Shown: positions 23,657-32,713 of the stretch, piece after piece | Position numbering within the stretch: the first letter of the stretch is position 1 | Layout: every line of letters begins with the position of its first letter | DNA from: Mastigamoeba balamuthi | Lineage: Eukaryota; Evosea; Mastigamoebida; Mastigamoebidae | DNA length: 64,000 nucleotides | NCBI GenBank assembly: GCA_902651635.1 | Contig: CACRSC010000003.1 | Location: forward strand, 472,361 to 536,360 | Direction: 5' to 3' | Made by a program: the position numbers and the translations under genes | The notes under the pieces: model-generated | Told to the model about the DNA's origin: nothing | Database searches by the model: none | Seen by the model: only the letters and a program-made list of their open reading frames with translations

Positions 23657-25150
23657 ATGGTGCAGGTGACGCGCGTGGTGGCGCTTCTCGTCGCGCTCAA
23701 CGTGGCGACGACGCTGACGGTGCTCTACGTGCTGAGCCCGCTGGGCGGCGCTGCCCCGGGCGCCCCGTCTGCCCCGCACGGGCCCCGCACTGCCCCCTGG
23801 GGCGCCCTGGCGCGCCGCGTGGCCTCTGCGCGCTCGCAGGGCCGCCAGGTGGCGATGGTGGTGCTGGGTACGCGGCCCGAGGCGGTCAAGCTGGCGCCGG
23901 TGGTCTGGGAGCTGCGCTCGCGGCCGCGGGAGTTCGAGTGCGTGGCCGTGTCGACGGGGCAGCACCGCGAGATGCTCGCACAGACGCTGGCGGTGTTCGG
24001 GCTGGCGGCCGTCGACGTCGACCTCGACCTCATGCGCGGCAACCAGACGCTCGACGAGGTGACGCTGCGCGTCGTCGAGGCCATGCGCGGCGTGCTGGGG
24101 CGCCTGCGGCCCGACGTCGTCGTCGTCCAGGGCGACACGACGACGAGCTTCGCTGCGTCGCTGGCGGCGTTCTACCACAGGGTCCCCGTCGCCCACGTCG
24201 AGGCGGGGCTCCGCACGCGCAGCCTGCACTACCCCTTCCCCGAGGAGTTCAACCGGCAGGCCATCGGCCTCGTCTCGGCCGTCCACTTCGCGGCCACCGA
24301 GTGGGCCGCGGCCAACCTGCTGAGCGAGTGCAAGGCCAACGAGACCATCGTCGTCACGGGCAACACCGTCGTCGACGCCCTCCGCAAGATCCTCGCCACC
24401 ACGCAGCAGTCGCCGCACATGCGCGGGCTCCTGCAGCGCGCCCGCGGCCGCTGCGGGTCCGCCGTGGCCGCCGAGGGCTGCAGGGTGGCGCTGCTGACGG
24501 CGCACCGCAGGGAGAACCACAACGGGCCGCTGATCGACATCATGCACGGCGTCGAGCGCCTGCTGCGCGAGTTCGAGGACCTCGTCGTCGTCTACCCGAT
24601 GCACATGAACCCCAACGTCCGCTCGTCGATCCAGCGCGCGTTCCCCGCGCACGTCTACGCCGCCGCCGTCGCCGGGCAGCCCGTCGCCGACCCCGCCTAC
24701 GCGCACGTCAACCGCCTGCTGCTCATCGAGCCGCTCGACTACGTCGACAACGTGCACCTCATGAAGGCGAGCCATGTCATCCTGACCGACTCGGGCGGCA
24801 TCCAGGAGGAGGGCGTCAGCATCGGCCGCCCCGTCTTTGTCCTCCGCGAGAACACCGAGCGCCCCGAGGCCGTCGCCGCGGGCTCCGCGAAGCTCGTCGG
24901 CACCTCGTCGGCGACGCTGTTCGACGCGGTCTCGCGCGTGCTGCGCGACCAGCGGGCCTACGACAGCATGGCCAGGGCGGTCAGCGTTTACGGCGACGGC
25001 CGCGCCTCGGTGCGCATCGCCGACACGCTGGTGGCGCTGCGGGGCTCGCTCGACCGCGTGGGCTCCCCCGAGCAGGGTCGTCATCTCATCATGCAGTGCA
25101 ACAAGCAGCAGGGCGCGAGCCTGCCGGGCCGCCAATCGTCTGGCCACTGA
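23657..25150 (+). CDS. UDP-N-acetylglucosamine 2-epimerase, membrane-anchored
   Basis: This is an intact single-exon frame of 497 codons. Residues 5-26 form a hydrophobic signal anchor (VVALLVALNVATTLTVLYVL). The rest is the GT-B-fold non-hydrolysing epimerase: VVLGTRPEAVKLAPVVWELR, VSTGQHREML, VQGDTTTSFAASLAAF, HVEAGLRT, PFPEEFNRQAIG, VTGNTVVDAL, LLTAHRRENHNGPL, LTDSGGIQEEGVSIGRPV and RENTERPEAVAAGSAKLVGT. The reaction is UDP-GlcNAc to UDP-ManNAc, normally cytosolic and best known in bacteria for capsule or teichoic-acid precursors. The signal anchor would place it in the secretory pathway. It is intronless among intron-rich neighbours, which fits acquisition from bacteria. Conserved Arg, Asp, Glu and His motifs are present. 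Confidence 0.92.
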   Translation: MVQVTRVVALLVALNVATTLTVLYVLSPLGGAAPGAPSAPHGPRTAPWGALARRVASARSQGRQVAMVVLGTRPEAVKLAPVVWELRSRPREFECVAVSTGQHREMLAQTLAVFGLAAVDVDLDLMRGNQTLDEVTLRVVEAMRGVLGRLRPDVVVVQGDTTTSFAASLAAFYHRVPVAHVEAGLRTRSLHYPFPEEFNRQAIGLVSAVHFAATEWAAANLLSECKANETIVVTGNTVVDALRKILATTQQSPHMRGLLQRARGRCGSAVAAEGCRVALLTAHRRENHNGPLIDIMHGVERLLREFEDLVVVYPMHMNPNVRSSIQRAFPAHVYAAAVAGQPVADPAYAHVNRLLLIEPLDYVDNVHLMKASHVILTDSGGIQEEGVSIGRPVFVLRENTERPEAVAAGSAKLVGTSSATLFDAVSRVLRDQRAYDSMARAVSVYGDGRASVRIADTLVALRGSLDRVGSPEQGRHLIMQCNKQQGASLPGRQSSGH

Positions 25151-25294
25151 AGGCCGTACGTATGTAGCTGAGATACCGCGGTAACTTCTCGAATGAAGCA
25201 ATCAACTGAATGCTTAATAGCTCCGAAAGGCCTTACATGGAGACCACTATAGTCCTCTCTGACCCCATTACCCCTCTGCTCAGAACGCGGATCG

Positions 25295-27864
25295 TCACCT
25301 CGTCCCGCCCTGGTGCTGCTCTGACGATTCCATCTCGGCGACTAGCGGCCCCAGCTGCGCTAGAGATGCGAGAGACCTCTTGTCGCCAGCGCTGGCCGCT
25401 TTCTTGAGCCACGACACTGCGTCCGCGAGCGCCTCCGTAACTCCGCTATCCATTCCCTGCCCTCTGGCCGACACCGCGGCCTCGAGCAACAGCCCGCCCA
25501 GGTCTGCAGCTGCCTGCTCGTCCCCGAGCTCTGCCGCGCTCCGCAGCAGCGCCAATGCAGTCGCGGGGTCGCGCGCGGCGCCAGCAGATGGGCACCCTGA
25601 CCATAGCAGCGCAGCCAGCCTCGCAGCGCTGCGAGCGTTTCCCTCGCGAGCTGCGGACTGCAGCAGGCCGAGGGCCTCGGATGGCCTGCCGGAGGCCTCC
25701 GCGATGTCTGCCATTGCCAGCAGGGCCTCGCCAGGCGCCCCGGTGCTGCTCAGCTCAGCAGCGGCCGCGGCAACGCCGTCGAGGAGCTCCCACGCCCGCT
25801 CTTGCTCCCCTTCGCGCCAGAGCAGTCGCCCCAGAGACACAAGCGCGTGTGCGTTCCCCGCGCTTGCCGACTGTGCGTAGAGGGAGGCAGCCCGCTCGGG
25901 GCTCCTGTCCACGGATCTGTGGAATCCGCTGAGCCTCGTGCAGCTCTCGTCGGAATGCCGTACAATCCTGCCTCGTAGATAGCGCCCAGAAGGAGCTGTG
26001 CTTGAGCGTTTCCCTGGCTGGCGGAGCGTGAGAGGAGCTCGAAGGCCTCAGCCAGGTTGGCTGGGCGGCCTCCACGTCCGAGCTGGAGCATCGCTCCCAG
26101 GGCGCACTGCGCTGCAGCGTTGCCCCGGGACGCTGCCATCTCGTACCACCGCAGGGCCTCGACATCGTCACGCTCGATGCCGGCCTCGGGCGCGCCGCGC
26201 TCGTAGAGTGCGCCTGTCTGGTACATCGACTCAACGTGGCCGACCTGCGATGCCTCGTCGAAGTACACCGCCGACGTCGCGATATCCCTCTCGACCTGTA
26301 ACATCGTTGGGAACACGCCGTTCGGGGAGAGCGTGTGCGCACGTATTTCCCCTCGAGGAACAGCAAACCCAGGGCATAGAGCGCGTCCACCACGCCTTGC
26401 TCTGCAGCCTTGGTGTACCAGAGGACCGCAGCCTCGCAGTCCTGCCGAGTGCCAATGCCATTCACCAGCATCACCGCCACTTGGTACTGCGCAGGCCCGT
26501 ACCCGACCTCTGCTGCAGTCTGCTCAGCGTCAGTACCGCCCCACAGACGTGAGGGTTCGCACAAGGAATCGCTGGAATGCTGCCTCGACGTCTTGCTCCA
26601 CTCCGGTTCCAAGCAGAAGGCTGTTTCCCTCCTGGCAGATGAATGCCAACAGCTCGGAGTCTACTTCTCCCTCTGCGGCGTCGGCTGCAGGCCCCGATGT
26701 TTCTTGTTCTTCGGCAGGCTCTGCTGCACGGGGGTCCTTCCCGTGGATGCCTCGCACGTCTCGGTCGACAGGTGAGTCCGCAAGGCGGTGTTGTTCCATC
26801 GAAACGCCAGCTCGTTCTCCTTCGACAGGACCCGGCGTGCTGCCGCCAGTCTCCTGCTCTGGGCCTCTGCATACGGCAGCAGATGTGCTGTCTGTCTGGC
26901 ACGGGTCTTCTCGGGTGCGCTCCAAGCTCCGCCTGGATTTGGATTTCGACAGCCTTCCAGAGTGCCTCTCCTTGGACTTGCGCCGCCCCTCCTCCCCTCT
27001 GTACGACAGCAGGTCGTCCTCGCCCAGCATCTCCATTGGGGGCGGCGAGGCCTGCTGCGCCAGGGCTGCCGCTGCCGCCTCGGCCCGCTGCTTCTCCCTC
27101 TCCTCGGCCTCCTTGGCCTCGGCGATCTCGTCGTCGGGCAGACCGATGGACTGGTCCAGCACAGACGCGGAGAGCATGTCTGTGGCTGGTGCCACTCCCT
27201 GCACTCCCTCCCCTGCTGCGCCGAGGTCCGCAGACGACTTGCGCAGCTTCTGCGCGGACGAGGCGACGAGGTCTCTGCAGCGTTCGAGGGCGGCGTCGAC
27301 GGTTGCCTGCTGCCCCAGCGACAGCGATGCCATTGCGACCGCTGTCGCCAGAGCCATCCCGTCCGAGACGATGTCGCGCACACAGGTGTCCACCTTCTTG
27401 CCAAGCGTTGCGTTGGCGAAGAACCTCTTGTTCTCGACCCTGCCAACAACTGCTCAGTTGCTGTGTGTGGTGGACAGCTCTTCCTCACCTGTCGAGGAGG
27501 GCGTTGGTCGACTCGCAGTCCGTGTGGATCTGCACCAGCGCCTGGCGGACATGCGCATCACTCTGGGCCCTTGTGCAGTCGTGCACTCGGAGCAGCAGCA
27601 TCTCCTGTGCGCAGCAGGGCTGCCAGTTAGCTGGGGATGGTGCGGAGTTGGGATGCGTGCTTTGAGCTGTGCTAGCCTCTTGATGAGCTCCGGCCCTCTC
27701 TTTATCTTCTTCTCGAGGTTCCGCATCGTCCGCGAGCGCTCGCACAGGTCGACCAGCTCCCTGAGCACCTGCTCGGCGCTCGCTCCCGCACCTCCCTCCT
27801 GCGCCATTTCCAACAAGCCGCGAGCAGTGCTCCAAGAATAGCCCTCCGAGATTTCCGCTGGCAT
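25295..27864 (-). CDS. Sel1-repeat (SLR) protein
   Basis: The start is ATG at 27864 (MPAEISEGYSWSTARGLLEM). The N-terminal part is helical and charged (ELVDLCERSRTMRNLEKKIK, FFANATLGKKVDTCVRDIVS), followed by a Ser/Lys/Arg-rich linker (RRKSKERHSGRLSKSKSRRS). The C-terminal half contains at least eight Sel1-type TPR-like repeats, such as GYGPAQYQVAVMLVNGIGTR, VLWYTKAAEQGVVDALYALG, LRWYEMAASRGNAAAQCALG, LLSRSASQGNAQAQLLLGAI and LYAQSASAGNAHALVSLGRL. It stops at 25295. Sel1 repeats are protein-binding scaffolds, for example in ER-associated degradation and signalling. No signal peptide or TM segment is evident, so a cytosolic adaptor is likelier than a HRD3-like protein. At least five introns are present. 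Confidence 0.8.
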
Positions 27865-27906
27865 AATTTCCTCCAGCGACCACAAAGGAGTTCGAGCTCA
27901 GCGGAG

Positions 27907-28927
27907 ATGGCGGCAAAGGCCGGACCGACCTCCGCGGCCGCGGCGGCCATCGACGAGGGCGCGCTGAGCAAGGAGCGCGCGGTGGAGTTCGCCCGCAAGT
28001 CGACGTTCATCGAGGACCGCTTCGAGTCGATATTCCGCGAACTCGCCGCCGTTCTCGCGGCGACCGAGGCGCTGCAGACGCGCTCGCTGGCGCTCGCCGA
28101 CGAGCTCAAGGCGTACGCCGAGGGCGAGACGCCCGGCATCCGCGCAGCGTCTGCCGCCGTCGGCGACGCGCTCGGCAGCGTCGCGGAGGAGCGGCGCCTG
28201 ATGTACGACCGCCTCGTGGCCCGCGTCTACCAGCCCCTCAACGGTTCTGCACCGCCTCGCCGCCGCTCTCGCGCTGACGCGGCCGGTTCTCGCGGGTGCA
28301 GCATACGCGTCCAAGACGAAGGAGTCGCGGACGTGGTACGCGCAGCTGCAGAAGGCGATGGCCAAGCCGCACAAGACCGACGTGAAGACGCAGGAGACGC
28401 TGTACCTCGAGCGCGTGCGGAGGTTCGAGGAGGGCAAGGTCGCCGACGTCAAGGCCATCCTCGGGCACCTCGCCCACTCCGAGCTCGAGTTCCACGCGCA
28501 CGCCATCGAGGCCATGTCGCGCGCCCACGCGGCCGTCCTCGCCATCGACGAGCGCGGCGAGTGCGCCGAGTCCCTGCGGGGCGCGATGCCGCAGTCGGCC
28601 GCAGCCCCGGCGCCAGCGGTCCCGTCGACGACGTCGTCCAGCACGCCCGGCAGGCAGCAGAGCAGGAGGCAGGCCCGGGCACCGCAGCCGGCTGCCAGTG
28701 CGGGCGGAGGAGGCTCGCCGTGGCGCGGTGGGGTCCCGCCAGCGGACCTGTCGCTGACGGGGACGTCGTCGACGTTCGGGTCGTCGCAGGAGATGTCGGC
28801 GTCGCAGAGGAGGAGGGCGGCCCAGGTGGCTGCGGCCGGGCCCGGCGTGTTCAGTGCCACGGCGTCGACACGCATCCAGAGCATGACCGACACGATGGGC
28901 AGCACGGCATCGTTCATCCGGCGCTGA
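27907..28927 (+). CDS. BAR-domain protein, CIBAR/FAM92 type
   Basis: The start is ATG at 27907, only 43 bp from the divergent Sel1 gene start. Exon 1 is helical: LSKERAVEFARKSTFIEDRF, LQTRSLALADELKAYAEGET and EERRLMYDRLVARVYQPLN. Exon 2, after GGGTGCAG, gives YASKTKESRTWYAQLQKAMA, TQETLYLERVRRFEEGKVAD, VKAILGHLAHSELEFHAHAI and EAMSRAHAAV. This follows the FAM92/CIBAR BAR-domain pattern, including the conserved ELEFHA segment. CIBAR proteins bind the ciliary transition zone or base and support ciliogenesis. The roughly 120-residue C-terminal tail is Ser/Ala/Gly-rich. It stops at 28927. Confidence 0.7.
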
Positions 28928-29122
28928 CCGGGATGCTTCCCTGCTGTGCGGGACGTATGAACATAGAGAGGGAGTGAGTGAGAGAGTTGCTGGACAGGGA
29001 AGATTTGGAACCTGATTTCTCGAGGCAAAGATTCGCGTATCTCGATCGAAATAGTATTATCGCTTCCCCCGTTCACCCCGCAGGCGCGCGCTCGGCGAGA
29101 GAGAGAGAGAAGAGAAGGGGCC

Positions 29123-30318
29123 ATGACATACACAGCGTTCTTCGGGGACCTGTTCATCTCGCTCTCCCCGGTCGTCGCGCTGTTCTTCCTGGTGGTCATC
29201 CGCGACCACCGGCTGACGATCCTCACGATCGGCGGGTAAGCGGGGGGCCACCCGGTTCTCTGCGCGTCTCGCACCGCTAACAGGGGGCGCCCAGCGCGTT
29301 CTTCTGGATGCTGGGCATCCTGCTGTCGTCCATGTGGTGGTACATCGTGGCGCCGATGCAGGGCAAGGCGTGGTTCGCGCTGCTCTTCAGCGTGGCGATA
29401 CAGGAGGCTGTCCGCGCTGCCTTTGTCTACCTCTACATGTGCGCACGCACTCCCCCCCCTCCCTCTGGCCACGCGCTCAACGTGGGGGGCCTGCGGGGCG
29501 AACGCTGGCACAGGTGGGTGGAGCGCCGCATCGAGGAGCTGAGGCACGACAAGGAGTTCCCCAACCGCCTGCTCGTCAGCTTCTGTGAGTCCCCTCGTTC
29601 CTCGCTCTCCTCGCTCTTCTTGCTTCTCATGCTCCCTACTCTCCCATTCTCCCATCTTCGTTCTCCTCGATCCCATGCTCCCAATGCTCCTCTTGCTACC
29701 CCTTCTCCCTCTTCTCTCGCTCCACTCGCCCCCTCTCCTCCTGCTCCTGCTTTCTTTCCCTGTGCTCGGCTCACCGACGCTACGCCAGCCACGGGCGTGG
29801 GGACGGCGAACGCCTACGTGCTGGTGATGTACCTCCCGGTCATGTGGGAGGCCAAGGGCGCGGCGACGCTCTTCTCGTCCGCGTGCCCCTCGTCCTCGCT
29901 CTTCTCGATCAACGGTGCGTTCTGTCTGGGCCCCCCACTCTCTCTCCCTCGCCTCTGCGGCACTGCAGGCAGTCTCACTCCCAGTGCCAGCCGTCCTCGC
30001 GCTCGAGTTCTCGCTGCTGCATGTGCTGATGATGGTCGTGGCGTTCGAGGCCTACGCCGAGCGCCGGGTGTGGCTGATGATCACGCTCTTCCTCACGCAC
30101 TATGCCGCGTCGATGCTCGTACGTCCCCGCGCTCTCCCAGCCTCTCCGCCCCCTCCTGCTGGGCACTGACGCGAGACCGCCCAGACCCTGATCAACTCGG
30201 AGAGCGGCAGCTGCGTTGCGAGCATCCTCTCTGTTCTGGGCGTACTGCTCGGCTTGTTCGGCCTGGTCCTCTTGCTCCTCAAGACGAGCAAGCTCTTCGT
30301 CCGTCGCCCGCGCGTCTG
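29123..30318 (+). CDS. APH1: Gamma-secretase subunit APH1
   Basis: This is a seven-span membrane protein with the APH1 order. The N-terminus is MTYTAFFGDLFISLSPVVAL, followed after an intron by AFFWMLGILLSSMWWYIVAP and VAIQEAVRAAFVYLYM. Later segments are RLLVSF-ATGVGTANAY, ALEFSLLHVLMMVVAFEAYA, ERRVWLMITLFLTHYAASML, TLINSESGSCVASILSVLGV and LLGLFGLVLLLLKTSKLFVR. The two conserved His residues of APH1 (in LLHVLMMV and LTHYAAS) are present. The transmembrane GxxxG motif is only partly kept (GVGTANAY). APH1 scaffolds presenilin, nicastrin and PEN-2 for intramembrane proteolysis. Short introns lie at about 29238-29294, 29442-29514, 29585-29792, 29914-29967 and 30120-30183. Confidence 0.88.
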
Positions 30319-30475
30319 AGACCGCTGGAATTCCGTCGGACCAAGCCCGCTTGCCCCAACAAGGCCGAGGAGCAGACGGGCAGAGCCAACTGTTTGTTAC
30401 ATCAAAACATGCCCGTATGTTTTGCCCCCGGGGCTGCGTTAGTGTGTACGCGTGCTGTTCCCCCTCCGCCTCTTT

Positions 30476-32545
30476 CTACTTGGCGGACCTGAGCTGCGCG
30501 AGCTCCTGCTCGAGCGCGATCCTGCGCGCCTTCTCCTCTGCGAGCTGCGCCCGGGTGCTCGCGAGGTCTGTCGTGAGCTGCTTCACCTTAACCTGGTACT
30601 TCTTCACAATCACCACCAGCTCCTGCGCCGTGTACTTGCGCTTGCCGCCCTGCTCGCCCGACGCTGGCGCCGACTCCCTCGTCGCGGGCGCCTTCGCCGC
30701 TGCCGTCTTCGCAGGCGCCGCCTTGCTCCCCGCGGCCCCTGCCCCTGCCCCTGCCCCTGCCCCTGCCCCTGCGGGCGCCTTGGCCGCAGTCGGCTTCGCT
30801 GCCGCTGCACCAGCGACAGGCCCCTTGGCTGCAGGCGACGTGCCAGCAGAGGGCCTTCCGCGGCCGGCAGCTGCCATCGGGGTGGCCCCCGGCGACGGCC
30901 TGGCCTCGGCTCCCCGCGGCGTCTTTGATGGGGTTGCCTCCTCGCGGGGCGTCTTGGCCTTCACTGACCCCGGCCCGGCACTTGGCCTGGGGCTCTTTCT
31001 CGGCAGGCCGGCAGACGTTTCCTCTCGCGGGGTCTTGGGCTTTGCAGACCCTGGCGTCGCCCCTGCAGGCCTGGGGCTCTTTCTGGGAGCGGCAGCAGGA
31101 ACAGGGGCGGGCTCGTTACGTGGCGTTTTGGGTTTGGCGGCCCCTGGCGTGCCAGTGCTCTGCCTGGGGCTCTTCTTCGGCACAGTGCTCGCAGTCGCAG
31201 CAGCTGCAGAGGGCTTCGTTGCTGGCGCCGCAGCGTGCTGTCTTTGATCGCGGAACCTCTTGGCCTCGGCTAGCAGCCTCGCGGCCTTCTGCGCCAGCTC
31301 CTCGCTGTGCGGCGTGCCCTGCGCCTGCGCCGTGTTGTTGCGCGGCGACTTGTTTGCCACCACGTTGGCCGCCTCGTGAACCAGTGCGCTCTGCAGCGCC
31401 GCTGCCGCCGGGTCCCTCGGCGACTTGATCATCTTCACCTGCTGTGCGGCCCCCGTATCGTGCGCCAGCGCGCCCGCTGCGTCCGCGGTCGCCTCCGCCC
31501 CGCGGGGCGACTTGCGGGGTGATTTCCTGGGGGACTTGCGCGGGGACTTCCTCGGAGAGATGGCGGGCGCGCCGCCCACGGCAGCCGCCGCGGCCTTGCG
31601 CTCCGCGTCGAGGTGCTTCAGGCGCTCGTCCTCTGCGCGCTGCGCGGGCGTGAGCTTGGCGAGCGCCGCGCGGCCGTGCAGCTGGCAGTAGGGCTCGCCG
31701 CAGACGGGCACGTAGCTCGACGGCGACACGCGGCACCCGCAGGCCTTGCACGTGAAGCAGTACTCGTGGAACGCCTTCCCGTTGAGCTCTACCGCCCTCG
31801 CCACAATGTCCCGCGAGCACGCGGCGCACTTGGGCCTCGCGGGAACCGCTGGCGCGTTCACGGGCGTCGCGGGAGCGGGGACCGCGATTCCCGGCACCGG
31901 GGAGAACTTGGACGGGGCCACGGGGACCGCGGGCTTCGCCGAGGCGTACGGCGCCGCGGCCTGCGACGGCGTCGACGGCGTGGGCACCGCCTCTGCCAGC
32001 GACGCGATCGAGGAGGCCTCCGCGGACTTGCCGAACACGTTGTAGAAGGCGCTCGTGTACGTGATCATCGAGAAGGGCTCGGGCTTGGGCATCGACATCA
32101 TGTCTGCACGTGCCCTCTCTCTGCCGGTCAGCGGAGGGGGCACGAGCGGGCGCCTGTGCAATGTGCGCTGGTCGACGCACCCTCGACGTCGAGGAGGGCG
32201 GGGATGCCGAGCTTCTCGCCGACGTCGAAGGCCAGCGTGAGGTTGTGCTCGGCGTCGCTGGGGTCCAGCCCGCCAAAGTCGAGCATGTCGGGCCGGAACT
32301 TGCTGAGCAGGGCGCACCACGCGAGCCCTGCGCAGCCGCGGCCCGTGGGAAGAGGGGGAAGGGGGTCCCAAGATCGCTCAGTCGGGTGCAGCTGTTGGGA
32401 GCACAGCCCAATCCCGTGGGCGGGTGAGAGGACCGGGAGATCACTCACCGTCTTTCCAGCTCGTCGTCCAGTCCCGTATGTTGACGCCCTTGAACCCCGC
32501 GGTGTTGCGCTGGCACCACTGCAGCAGGAGTGTCTGCTTCGACAT
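30476..32545 (-). CDS. CH-domain and LIM-domain protein with KSPR repeats
   Basis: Start MSKQTLLLQWCQRNTAGFKG at 32545. The calponin-homology domain runs over two exons (VNIRDWTTSWKDG, LAWCALLSKFRPDMLDFGGL, AEHNLTLAFDVGEKLGIPAL). After a second intron come MMSMPKPEPFSMITYTSAFY, a Pro/Ala linker and one LIM zinc finger (CAACSRDIVARAVELNGKAF, HEYCFTCKACGCRV, CGEPYCQLH). A long basic region has repeated K-S-P-R units at about 31500-31560, and KTPR motifs recur. An AG/GA tract (CCCCTG units at 30738-30772) precedes a C-terminal coiled coil (ELVVIVKKYQVKVKQLTTDL, ARRIALEQELAQLRSAK). CH-LIM-coiled-coil order recalls MICAL-like actin/Rab adaptors, without a monooxygenase. The S-P/T-P sites suggest proline-directed phosphorylation. 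Confidence 0.85.
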
Positions 32546-32713
32546 CCGGAGGTGCAGATAGCCAGCCGGGGGGGCGCGAACCCACCGGAGAGAAAAAAAT
32601 ATACACAAGGTTGAAAATAAATTGCCGCCCGATACCGATACGGCGTGTGTTGGCGAGTGACGGGGATATCTCGGCGAGATATTTTCTGGCGCCAAAACGA
32701 ACAAAATCCATCG
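32546..32713. promoter_or_regulatory. Divergent promoter between CH-LIM and CAF-1 genes
   Basis: Only 168 bp separate the two start codons, which face away from each other. The segment is AT-richer than both genes (AAAAAAATATACACAAGG, GAAAATAAATTGCC) and must contain both core promoters and 5' leaders. The spacing suggests co-expression but nothing shows it directly. Confidence 0.55.

Noticed and set aside
30738-30772. CCCCTG tandem as a CRISPR or regulatory array
   Set aside because: It has no spacers and lies inside the coding sequence of the CH-LIM protein, encoding an AG tract.
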